This document shows, piece by piece, positions 1 through 5,927 of a DNA stretch of 6,614 nt. The position numbers and the translations under genes were made by a program. Below the pieces are notes generated by a model, which was given only the letters and a program-made list of their open reading frames with translations, was not told where the DNA came from and made no database searches. Position 1 is the stretch's first letter. Every line of letters begins with the position of its first letter. This stretch comes from Candidatus Cloacimonadota bacterium (GTDB lineage Bacteria; Cloacimonadota; Cloacimonadia; Cloacimonadales; TCS61), in the NCBI GenBank assembly GCA_030668345.1, contig DAOUUD010000097.1:1-6614 (forward strand), written 5' to 3'.

Positions 1-1
1 G

Positions 2-103
2 TTATTATTACAGACTTTACACGAACCAGTTCATGGAAGAGCAGGAAGCATTGCTGTTGAATGCGTAAATCTAACCACAGAGCACACGGAGAGCACGGAG
101 TGA
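2..103 (+). CDS. Possible 3' end of an upstream gene (partial, frame uncertain)
   Basis: A gene entering from the left probably ends here, but two frames are open. The frame ending with TGA at 101-103 has the base bias expected of an AT-rich gene: few G/C at third positions and many at first positions. It contains the protein-like stretch HEPVHGRAGSIAVECVN. Its last residues, LTTEHTESTE, are encoded by the repeat at 74-101, so that tail looks acquired. The competing frame (3-68, ending FMEEQEALLLNA, then TAA) has an untypically G/C-rich third position but stops cleanly before the repeat. Neither peptide was recognised as a family. No function is assigned, and even the presence of a gene is tentative. 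Confidence 0.35.
   Translation, partial: LLLQTLHEPVHGRAGSIAVECVNLTTEHTESTE
74..101. repeat. Module B, copy 1: degenerate ACAGAGCAC/ACGGAGAGC tandem
   Basis: About three loose units of 8-10 bp built on ACAGAG, ACGGAGAGC and ACGGAG follow one another. A related but distinct run built on ACACCGAAA lies at 2355-2381, on the other side of the DUF5916 gene. Repeats of this CACAGAG/CACGGAG flavour are common intergenic debris in environmental bacterial genomes (general knowledge; no search was run). No function is claimed. Confidence 0.55.
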
Positions 104-113
104 AAAGAAAAGA

Positions 114-136
114 CAGGATTATAGAATGAACAGGAT
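114..136. repeat. Module A, copy 1: AGGAT...GAATGAACAGGA repeat
   Basis: A 23-bp stretch matches 2325-2347 without gaps apart from about five substitutions. Both copies end in ATGAACAGGA and begin with AGGAT. Each copy lies near a module B run. It contains no open frame of note and looks like part of a dispersed intergenic repeat. Confidence 0.6.
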
Positions 137-137
137 A

Positions 138-191
138 AACCGTTGAAAAGGTTCAGCAGGAAGAGAAATCTTATAAACCTTTTAAAGGTAA
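138..191. repeat. Element C1: 54-bp stem-loop repeat
   Basis: This element matches 2510-2563 without gaps at 46 of 54 positions. It folds into a long stem-loop: 139-141 plus 143-153 pair with 176-189, with G142 bulged, one G-A mismatch (145/184) and a 22-nt purine-rich loop (154-175). The 5' arm contains the motif AACCGTTNNNAAGGT, also found in the inverse orientation three times at 2411-2489. The element ends about 60 bp before the ribosome binding site of the DUF5916 gene. A structured RNA, a REP-like DNA palindrome or a decayed miniature transposable element would all fit. No U-tract follows, so it is not a normal intrinsic terminator. Confidence 0.7.
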
Positions 192-215
192 TTTAGAAAA
201 GTCAGTGGCAAAAAA

Positions 216-245
216 ATCCGGCTTCGTTTAATACTACGCCGTGAT
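216..245 (+). promoter_or_regulatory. Bulged hairpin just upstream of the DUF5916 gene's RBS
   Basis: ATC-CGGC (216-222) can pair with GCCG-T-GAT (238-245), giving seven base pairs with T242 bulged and a 15-nt loop. It ends five bases before the AGGAG ribosome binding site. It could sit in the 5' leader and affect translation or mRNA stability. The stem is short and could occur by chance. Confidence 0.3.
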
Positions 246-249
246 AAGC

Positions 250-254
250 AGGAG
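250..254 (+). promoter_or_regulatory. Ribosome binding site AGGAG for the DUF5916 gene
   Basis: AGGAG lies eight bases before the ATG at 263. This spacing, together with the signal-peptide-like N terminus that follows, fixes the start codon. Confidence 0.8.
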
Positions 255-262
255 AAAAAAAT

Positions 263-2317
263 ATGAAAAAGAATATTGTAACTTTAATTCTAACCTTTAC
301 AGGAGTAATTCTAAGTGCGATCACAATACCGTATTCGCAAACAGAATTGAAAATAGGAACAAATCATTTAACGGGATTTGTGCGAATAGCACCAGATGAT
401 TCATTGGCGATTCCTTTGCAGACCGATGTGTGGCTTTGGCACGACAAAGAAAATCTATTTGTTCTTTGCGAAGCGGAAATCGATGAAAATTTTGAAAAAG
501 GAAAATTCGCAACTACAGATGAATGGGCTGATTGTGATTGCGTTAGAATTCAGATCATTACGGATGTGAAGAATTATTATGCTTATATGTTCTACTCGCT
601 TCCATTTGGAAATCAATATGACTGTATTCGTAAATCCGATATGAATATAGATGCAAGCTGGAACAGTAACTATAAATATGAAAACTCAATTTCAGATACT
701 CTATGGATAAGTTCAATGAAAATTCCTTTAAGAGATTTACGATTTTACGGTAATCCACCCTATAAATGGAAAATAATTTTAACTCGTTATTTTGAAAAAG
801 CAGATGAATATTACTCTTTACCTTACGGCAAAATTGATATGGGGAAAGATTATTTTCGTACAGCTTATGATGTTACTATAAATGAGGAACTTTCCAAAAA
901 TAAAAATTACAGGATCACTCCATATTTCATTAAAAAATACGATCTTATGGAAGAAACAGATTCCTTCGATCCTGAAAATATCGGTCTCGATTTTTCTTAT
1001 AATCCAACTTCAGCTACAAAAGTTAAGATCAGCTTAAATCCTGATTTCTCTGATATTCCGATGGATACTGCAGAGGATAATTTTAATGTTCGCTATGCTC
1101 CGCATTTTTGGGAAAACCGTTATTTCTTTATCGAAGACCTCGATGTGTTCGGAGTTAGCAGCAATCTATTTTATTCCCGTCATATTATGCAGCCTCAGTA
1201 TGCTGTGAAACTTACCGGAAATTCGGAAAATTTCTCTTATGGATTTTTGTCCGCAATGGATAAAGAAGTTTCGGAAGATGGTGAGATTCTGAATAATGAT
1301 GATATTTATAATATGATGGCATTCAAACCGAAATGGGAAAATATTTCCATTCAAATGACGCTACTGAACAGGATGAACAAAAATTATCACAATGAAGTTT
1401 TGGTGATAAATCCAAGTTGGGAATTTATGAAAAACCAATCTGTTTGGGCTGAGATAGATTTCACTTTAAAAGATGAATCCGGCAATGAAAATGAAAAAGG
1501 ATATTCGATGTATTGCGGATATAACGGGAAGAAGGGGGATGTTAACTGGTCAATAAACGGTTCTCGGATGAGCGAAAATTATAAAGCGGATATGGGGCGC
1601 GTTTTTGAAACAGATTTCTCGGCAATAAACCTAAATGCCTGGCAAAATAGTGATCCAAACGGGAAAATCATTAAAAGTTTCGGTTCGAGTATCTGGCTTC
1701 ATAAGGCACTTATGAATGATGATAAGGAACTGTTCGAGCAAAATTGTGGTTTAAATTTGTGGATAAATTCACCGCAAAAAATAAATTTCAGTATTAGCGG
1801 AAATATTGGGCAGGAAAGTTATAATGATTCTGTTTTTACCTGGGATAATATTTATGCGAATATGAGCACCTGGAATATTTCCTGGTTAAGTGCATGGATC
1901 AATTTCAGTACAGGTCATTCACTTGTTTATAATCTCTTCGAAATATTCAAAAAGGATTACATAAGTTTAGGCTTTTCGGGTGATATTGGAAATAACTTTT
2001 CTTACAATGTTTCCGCCCAAAGACAAAGATATTTCAATTTCCCGATCGATTGCGAGATGGACGATGTATATTGGATCGGTAACGCTGATCTGACGATCAA
2101 CTTTTCCAATAAACTCTCACTCACAAACGGTTTGCGTTATAATAATTATGAGAATAGTAGCCAGACTGCATATCTCGGATTTTTCTCAAATCTTCGTTAT
2201 GAATTCAAGGATAATTGTAATTTGTATCTCGGTTATAAAACTGCTCAAGATGAAATAGAACAGGAATTTATCACCGATTATAAGCAGGCGTATATGAAAG
2301 TGAGTTATACTTTTTAG
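263..2317 (+). CDS. Secreted/outer-membrane protein, CBM9-like domain plus DUF5916 beta-barrel
   Basis: Residues 1 to about 22 form a signal peptide (MKKN followed by a hydrophobic run to LSAIT). Residues about 30-200 resemble the CBM9-like sandwich found before DUF5916 domains: VWLWHDKENLFVLCEAEID at 56-74, then DCDCVRIQIITD, and WISSMKIPLRDLRF near 148-161. From about residue 215 the DUF5916 signature appears as SLNPDFSDIP (257-266), ENRYFFIEDLDVFG (284-297) and LFYSRHI (302-308), then alternating aromatic beta-strands. The protein ends in SYTF, the terminal aromatic residue expected of an outer-membrane barrel. DUF5916 proteins are common in Bacteroidota and relatives, and their function is poorly known. 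Binding or passage of a carbohydrate or other ligand is inferred only from the sandwich domain. The gene appears intact and stands alone between two repeat-rich spacers, so it is probably its own transcription unit. No catalytic site is visible. The family call is strong; the function is unknown. Confidence 0.88.
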   Translation: MKKNIVTLILTFTGVILSAITIPYSQTELKIGTNHLTGFVRIAPDDSLAIPLQTDVWLWHDKENLFVLCEAEIDENFEKGKFATTDEWADCDCVRIQIITDVKNYYAYMFYSLPFGNQYDCIRKSDMNIDASWNSNYKYENSISDTLWISSMKIPLRDLRFYGNPPYKWKIILTRYFEKADEYYSLPYGKIDMGKDYFRTAYDVTINEELSKNKNYRITPYFIKKYDLMEETDSFDPENIGLDFSYNPTSATKVKISLNPDFSDIPMDTAEDNFNVRYAPHFWENRYFFIEDLDVFGVSSNLFYSRHIMQPQYAVKLTGNSENFSYGFLSAMDKEVSEDGEILNNDDIYNMMAFKPKWENISIQMTLLNRMNKNYHNEVLVINPSWEFMKNQSVWAEIDFTLKDESGNENEKGYSMYCGYNGKKGDVNWSINGSRMSENYKADMGRVFETDFSAINLNAWQNSDPNGKIIKSFGSSIWLHKALMNDDKELFEQNCGLNLWINSPQKINFSISGNIGQESYNDSVFTWDNIYANMSTWNISWLSAWINFSTGHSLVYNLFEIFKKDYISLGFSGDIGNNFSYNVSAQRQRYFNFPIDCEMDDVYWIGNADLTINFSNKLSLTNGLRYNNYENSSQTAYLGFFSNLRYEFKDNCNLYLGYKTAQDEIEQEFITDYKQAYMKVSYTF

Positions 2318-2324
2318 AATTAGA

Positions 2325-2347
2325 TAGGATAACAGGATGAACAGGAA
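2325..2347. repeat. Module A, copy 2
   Basis: TAGGATAACAGGATGAACAGG and its next bases match 114-136 with about five substitutions in 23 bp. It begins eight bases after the stop codon of the DUF5916 gene. Within this copy the unit AGGATAACAGGATGAACAGG also shows internal AGGAT/CAGGA repetition. Confidence 0.6.
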
Positions 2348-2354
2348 AATTTTA

Positions 2355-2381
2355 ACACCAAAAAACACCGAAAACACCGAA
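2355..2381. repeat. Module B-like tandem: three ACACCRAAA units
   Basis: ACACCAAAAA, ACACCGAAA and ACACCGAA follow head to tail with a period of 9-10 bp. Position and style match the module B run at 74-101, though sequence similarity is loose. It lies next to module A, as does the upstream run, but in the opposite order. Confidence 0.55.
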
Positions 2382-2386
2382 TGTAA

Positions 2387-2406
2387 CTCAAAGTTCCTGC
2401 TTTGAG
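2387..2406. other. Perfect 7-bp hairpin with 6-nt loop
   Basis: CTCAAAG (2387-2393) pairs perfectly with CTTTGAG (2400-2406) around the loop TTCCTG. It lies 69 bp past the stop codon of the DUF5916 gene and might stabilise or end that transcript. No T-run follows on either strand, so a standard intrinsic terminator is not supported. It may simply be another module of the repeat cluster. Confidence 0.5.
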
Positions 2407-2410
2407 ATAA

Positions 2411-2489
2411 ACCTTGAAAACGGTTACACACGGAAGACCTTCGGAACGGTTGTGAGACTTCTTGCACTTTCTCGACCTTCCGAACGGTT
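2411..2489. repeat. Three copies of the bulged palindrome ACCTTNNNAACGGTT
   Basis: The motif occurs at 2411-2425, 2437-2451 and 2475-2489, with central triplets GAA, CGG and CCG. The last two sit in a 17-bp direct repeat (2436-2452 and 2474-2490) with one mismatch. Each copy can form ACCTT/AA-c-GGT, a five-pair mini-hairpin with a bulged C. The reverse complement AACCGTTNNNAAGGT is found exactly in C1 (138-152) and with one change in C2 (2510-2524). AACGGTT of any copy can therefore pair with AACCGTT at 2510-2516, competing with the C2 stem. This may be a protein-binding array, a folded leader or repeat debris. Confidence 0.6.
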
Positions 2490-2509
2490 GAGATTTGGTG
2501 ATAGTGGAA

Positions 2510-2563
2510 AACCGTTGAAAAAGTTCAGCGAGAAGAGAATACTAATAAACTTTTTCAAGGTAA
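2510..2563. repeat. Element C2: second copy of the 54-bp stem-loop repeat
   Basis: The stem pairs 2511-2513 and 2515-2525 with 2548-2561, with G2514 bulged and a 22-nt loop (2526-2547). All 14 pairs are Watson-Crick. Against C1 the G150:C179 pair has become A2522:T2551, and the C1 mismatch G145/A184 is a true pair here (G2517:C2556). The other five differences fall in the loop. It ends four bases before the GGAGGG ribosome binding site of the small basic gene, so if transcribed it lies in that gene's leader and could influence its translation. Confidence 0.7.
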
Positions 2564-2567
2564 GTTT

Positions 2568-2573
2568 GGAGGG
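2568..2573 (+). promoter_or_regulatory. Ribosome binding site GGAGGG for the small basic protein
   Basis: GGAGGG ends four bases before the ATG at 2578. It is a strong match to the anti-Shine-Dalgarno sequence. It argues for this start over any in-frame codon further upstream, which would force translation through the repeat array. Confidence 0.75.
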
Positions 2574-2577
2574 AAAA

Positions 2578-2757
2578 ATGAAAACAGGAATTAAAAAGCT
2601 ATACAACAGAAAGCGTCCTGCTCATCCTGATGAAGCCCATACAACTAGCAAACGCTGGTTCAAGAAGAAAGGACGAAAGGCAGTTCGTAAACATTTGAAA
2701 GATGATCTACAGAAGCAGCAGCCTGATTCTGAACCAGGGAAAAATAATTCCAGATAA
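2578..2757 (+). CDS. Small, very basic protein of unknown function (59 aa)
   Basis: The protein begins MKTGIKKLYNRKRP and ends in two tandem stops (TAATAA). It has 19 Lys/Arg against six Asp/Glu, concentrated in the core SKRWFKKKGRKAVRKHLK (residues 24-41), and a polar Gln/Pro/Asn tail. No Cys, no signal peptide and no membrane segment are present. The composition suggests a nucleic-acid- or ribosome-associated protein, but no family was recognised and this is inference only. The frame stays open upstream to 2452, but that extension would be translated repeat. The next gene starts 12 bp after the first stop, so the two are probably co-transcribed and translationally close. The strong ribosome binding site and tight spacing are the main evidence that it is real. 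Confidence 0.65.
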   Translation: MKTGIKKLYNRKRPAHPDEAHTTSKRWFKKKGRKAVRKHLKDDLQKQQPDSEPGKNNSR

Positions 2758-2758
2758 T

Positions 2759-2763
2759 AAGGA
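2759..2763 (+). promoter_or_regulatory. Ribosome binding site AAGGA for the GNAT fusion gene
   Basis: AAGGA overlaps the second of the tandem stop codons of the small gene and lies six bases before the ATG at 2770, supporting that start and close coupling of the two genes. Confidence 0.7.
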
Positions 2764-2769
2764 TGAATA

Positions 2770-5700
2770 ATGAAAAACATAAAAATTGAAGAATATGAAC
2801 ATAAATATGCAGCAGAAACAGCAGTAATGTGGCAGAACAGCGCCAAAGGCTGGAATGGTGAAACGTTCCTTACAACTGCGCAGGATGTTATTACAGATGA
2901 AGAAAATTCGATCCATCTGAATGCCTGGCTGGCTCTGGATGGAGATTTGGTTGTGGGGTATTGCAACTTGTATGAATACCAGGAAGACACAGGAGCTTTA
3001 TATATTGGACTTTTAAATGTTCGTGATGATTATCAAGGCAGGAAGATAGGAAAAGCACTTGTTCTGAAAGCTGTGGAACGTACCATAGAACTTGGCTGGG
3101 ATAGACTCGATCTCTATACCTGGAGCGGAAATACACTTGCCGTTCCGCTTTATAAAAAAACCGGCTTCTTCTGGGAAGATCGAGATGATACCACTCATCT
3201 AATCAACCTGATTCCTTCAGTTCTGAAAAATGAATTAATCAAAGATCATTTCAAAGAAATCGATTGGTATAAAGACAGTATCAGACCGATCGAGGTGAAA
3301 CCTGATGGCAGGAAAGAGAACGAATTTGAATATCTTACCTATGAATGGGAAAAAGATAATAAACATCTGCTGATGGAATATTGCAGACGCGGAAGAGGTT
3401 TGCGCAAGATCGAGACAGATGAATATTCCATATCTGTAACTGTGGAAGATCTGAAGCTTGTTTTCGGTAGTAAATACAAAGTTCGGTATGATATCGTCAA
3501 TAAGACCGATAAACCATTAAAGATGAATATCAAAGGTTTGAATGAAAAGAATATCGAATTTGATCTTCAAAAAGAAATCACAGTTGATGATAAGCTCTCC
3601 TTCGATGCTGAATTTAAAGTAAATGAAGTTGAAAAAGAGCAAAGTGTATGGAAAACACATGCCTGCGTAGTCTCTGAAATTTCGATAAAAGGGAAAAAAT
3701 CGCTTTTCAAAATGGGGATCGAACCGAAGTTCCCGGCAAATATCATTCTATCCAAAAGAAGTGGTATTTGCTATCCTGATGTTGAATCTGATATCTATAT
3801 CGATATTGAAAACAGCTTTGATACAGATGCTACTTTTCAATTTGAGCTTCCGGAAAATGAAAGTATCGAGTTCCCGGAGAAGAAATTCTCAATTGCTTTG
3901 AAAGCAAAGGAAAAGCGTTCCATTCCAATTAAATATATTCTTACGAAAGGATGCGTTTATTCTCCTGAAATTTCAGTTAAAGCAATTCGCGAAAACTGTG
4001 ATCCTTTAGTTTTCAAGCGGAGAATAAATTGTATGTTTAATGCAATAAGTGGAATTTTCTATGGCGAAACTCAAATGAATTATATAGTTGGAAATGGTTC
4101 CTATTATATTATATTAATGCGCAAAGATTTTTATAATATCTTCCGAATTGGTGATGCTTTTTCTCAGGGTTGTAAGGTTAGTTACCGGGTTCCAAAACTT
4201 GGGAAACCGTTCTCGGATGAATTCAATAAAAAACCGTGTGACAAAGTTGAATATCTCATCGAAGGAACTGCAGTAATTATGAAAGCATATTATACATCAG
4301 ATAAATTCAAAGGAATAAAATTCCAAATCAATCATAAGTTATTTGCAAACGGAATTGTTGAGCGTTGGTTAGAGTTTGAAAGTAATGGAGCAAAAGAAAA
4401 TTTCTTTTTCAAGGATTCTATCGGAGTGAGATCAAACAGTCTTGTAGTGCCTTATGATGGTTATTTCATCGATGTTCGTGATGAAGTAACAGGTGGAACG
4501 GGAGATTGGAATTCTGAAAAATTATCGGAAAACTGGATATTCAGGAGAGGAAAAAGATCATCGGTCGGTATCTGCTGGTCGGATGATGTTAAAATGAAGT
4601 TCGGGAATTGGGAAAAATTCTTTGAATATGATCTGGGTAATTTGAAAGTTGGAGAAAAATTGATATTCAAGCCTGTAACCATTGCTCTGGATACTTTCAG
4701 AGACTGGCAAAATTTCCGGGAATTTGCACTGAAGAAACATCAGGATAGACAAAACATGAAAGAAGTCCTGGATTTTTCTATTAATGAAGGAAATCCATTT
4801 GTAAAAGAATCATTTCCTGTTTCTGTGATCGAATATAGAAAGAAAAACAAAAATGGAAAAATCTTCCTGAAATTAAAAAAAGATAAAAAATCGGAACTGC
4901 TGGGTTCTTTTTCTGAACAGAATAATATCCAAAAAATTGGGAAAGAATTTAAATATGATCGTGATGATCGAATAGATGTTTTAATGATGGAAGCAAAGTT
5001 TGAAGAAATTGAAACATCGCGACAGAAAGTGATTTTCCCGATCGGTAAAGAAAAGATCTCCTCTGAAAAACTTAAATCAGAAGGAATGAATGTAATGATG
5101 ATCGATAATGGAATTATTTCTATGGAGACTTCCTTATCTTTCGCTCCTTCACTGTATTCGTTGAAATATGAAGGAAAAGAGTGGCTGGATTGTTCTTTCC
5201 CGAAACCTTGTTCCAAAGGCTGGTGGAAACCCTGGATCGGCGGGATTTGTACGCTTCCGAGCCAATTGCGGGTGAAGACGATTCTGGAAGAAAATAATTC
5301 AGCGAAATTCGTTAAAAAGGCTGATAATCTTGGGAACGAATGGGAAGGCTTTTGCATCAGCACGGAAATCGTGAAAAATGAAAAGTTCAAGGGATTGAAG
5401 TTAGATCAGTATTTTCTGTTGTTACCCGGAGTTCCGGTAATGTTCCACACTTTGGAGATTTTGCAGAATACAGGTAAGTTCTTTCGGGATGTTGATTTTG
5501 AGACGGCATGTTTCATTAAACCGGATGATGATTTGCAGAATTGTCATTTCCTTGCAAAAAACAAAGAAGGACAGGAATTTCAGGTAAATGCAGGGAAGAA
5601 GTTATGTGAATCAGAAGCAAGTTCACCTTTTTGTTTTGCAGGAGATAATCGAGAAGAATTACTTCAAATTTCTCTGGTTTCAGAGGAAACTACGTCCTGG

Positions 5701-5859
5701 TTATTTACCGATACACAAATTTTAACTGCCTGGATCGGTGATAAGATAAACTGCGAAAATAATAAACGAATTTACATTGGTCCGCGCTTCTTTATTTTTG
5801 CAGAGCAAAAACTGAATGATGAAATGTTGAGAGATTCAAAGAATGTAAGGTTGAAGTAA
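2770..5859 (+). CDS. GNAT acetyltransferase domain fused to a ~880-residue beta-rich region
   Basis: Residues about 1-150 are a GNAT fold, expected to move an acetyl group from acetyl-CoA to an amine. The acetyl-CoA loop is NVRDDYQGRKIGKAL (83-97), followed by the C-terminal motif LAVPLYKKTGFFWED (123-137). A short linker (IDWYKDSIRP, 164-173) leads to a long region with no signal peptide or membrane span. Residues about 210-310 and 325-420 look like Ig/NEW3-type beta-sandwiches (YKVRYDIVNKTDKPLKMNI; YIDIENSFDTDATFQFEL). Residues about 430-660 are more beta-rich sequence. Residues about 775-1015 (IDNGIISME...SLKYEGKEWLD, then WWKPWIGG) recall the galactose-mutarotase-like sandwich of glycoside-handling enzymes. 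These last assignments are by feel and weak; no catalytic pair is identified there. The acetyl acceptor is unknown; a sugar or peptidoglycan amine is a guess from the accessory domains. The protein is probably cytoplasmic. It is followed 68 bp later by another GNAT gene. Confidence 0.85.
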   Translation: MKNIKIEEYEHKYAAETAVMWQNSAKGWNGETFLTTAQDVITDEENSIHLNAWLALDGDLVVGYCNLYEYQEDTGALYIGLLNVRDDYQGRKIGKALVLKAVERTIELGWDRLDLYTWSGNTLAVPLYKKTGFFWEDRDDTTHLINLIPSVLKNELIKDHFKEIDWYKDSIRPIEVKPDGRKENEFEYLTYEWEKDNKHLLMEYCRRGRGLRKIETDEYSISVTVEDLKLVFGSKYKVRYDIVNKTDKPLKMNIKGLNEKNIEFDLQKEITVDDKLSFDAEFKVNEVEKEQSVWKTHACVVSEISIKGKKSLFKMGIEPKFPANIILSKRSGICYPDVESDIYIDIENSFDTDATFQFELPENESIEFPEKKFSIALKAKEKRSIPIKYILTKGCVYSPEISVKAIRENCDPLVFKRRINCMFNAISGIFYGETQMNYIVGNGSYYIILMRKDFYNIFRIGDAFSQGCKVSYRVPKLGKPFSDEFNKKPCDKVEYLIEGTAVIMKAYYTSDKFKGIKFQINHKLFANGIVERWLEFESNGAKENFFFKDSIGVRSNSLVVPYDGYFIDVRDEVTGGTGDWNSEKLSENWIFRRGKRSSVGICWSDDVKMKFGNWEKFFEYDLGNLKVGEKLIFKPVTIALDTFRDWQNFREFALKKHQDRQNMKEVLDFSINEGNPFVKESFPVSVIEYRKKNKNGKIFLKLKKDKKSELLGSFSEQNNIQKIGKEFKYDRDDRIDVLMMEAKFEEIETSRQKVIFPIGKEKISSEKLKSEGMNVMMIDNGIISMETSLSFAPSLYSLKYEGKEWLDCSFPKPCSKGWWKPWIGGICTLPSQLRVKTILEENNSAKFVKKADNLGNEWEGFCISTEIVKNEKFKGLKLDQYFLLLPGVPVMFHTLEILQNTGKFFRDVDFETACFIKPDDDLQNCHFLAKNKEGQEFQVNAGKKLCESEASSPFCFAGDNREELLQISLVSEETTSWLFTDTQILTAWIGDKINCENNKRIYIGPRFFIFAEQKLNDEMLRDSKNVRLK

Positions 5860-5917
5860 TTTTGGAGAAAAATATCCGTGATATTTTATGCATCAACGTG
5901 GTTGATGTACTCCAAAA
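5860..5917 (+). ncRNA. Predicted three-way-junction RNA structure between two GNAT genes
   Basis: Starting at the base after the stop codon, the spacer contains three nested perfect or near-perfect stems. The outer stem pairs TTTTGGAG (5860-5867) with CTCCAAAA (5910-5917). Arm 1 pairs AAAATATC (5869-5876) with GATATTTT (5880-5887) around CGT. Arm 2 pairs 5889-5897 with 5901-5909 around GTG: seven Watson-Crick pairs, one G-U and one T-A. Only A5868 and A5888 are unpaired at the junction, giving 25 pairs in 58 bases. The 3' outer strand overlaps the start of the next gene's ribosome binding site. It may be a translational control structure, an RNA processing site or a small palindromic DNA element. 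No T-run follows, so a classical terminator is unlikely. The pairing is certain; whether it is a functional RNA is inference. Confidence 0.55.
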
Positions 5918-5921
5918 AGGA
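5916..5921 (+). promoter_or_regulatory. Ribosome binding site AAAGGA for the second GNAT gene
   Basis: AAAGGA ends six bases before the ATG at 5928. Its first two bases are the last two paired bases of the outer stem of the junction structure, so folding would place the site at the base of a helix. Confidence 0.65.
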
Positions 5922-5927
5922 AATATA

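Noticed and set aside
206..235. Promoter with -10 TAATAC (229-234) and -35 TGGCAA (206-211)
   Set aside because: The -35 matches the consensus at only about half of its positions, and the -10 lies in the loop of the 216-245 hairpin. In such AT-rich DNA this is not above chance.
2452..2577. In-frame upstream extension of the small basic protein
   Set aside because: It would translate through the palindrome array and C2. The GGAGGG site just before ATG 2578 gives a far better start.
2318..2577. CRISPR array or transposon remnant
   Set aside because: The repeats are short, inverted as well as direct, and unevenly spaced, with no uniform spacers. No transposase fragment or clear target-site duplication is seen.
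2842..3060. Atypical acetyl-CoA loop (QGRKIGKA) as a sign of an inactive GNAT domain
   Set aside because: A lysine at this position of the loop is frequent among GNAT proteins and the remaining motif is intact, so loss of activity is not supported.
4740..5390. A 216-codon open frame on the minus strand inside the GNAT fusion gene
   Set aside because: It is antisense to a clearly coding gene, and its translation is Ser/Phe/Ile-rich low-complexity sequence as expected from the complement of AT-rich codons. No domain or convincing start is seen.
5860..5917. tRNA, intrinsic terminator or attC site
   Set aside because: There are only two arms with three-base loops and no CCA end or anticodon arm, so it is not a tRNA. 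There is no T-run after the stem, so it is not a standard terminator. The attC core sites are absent and no integrase is near.
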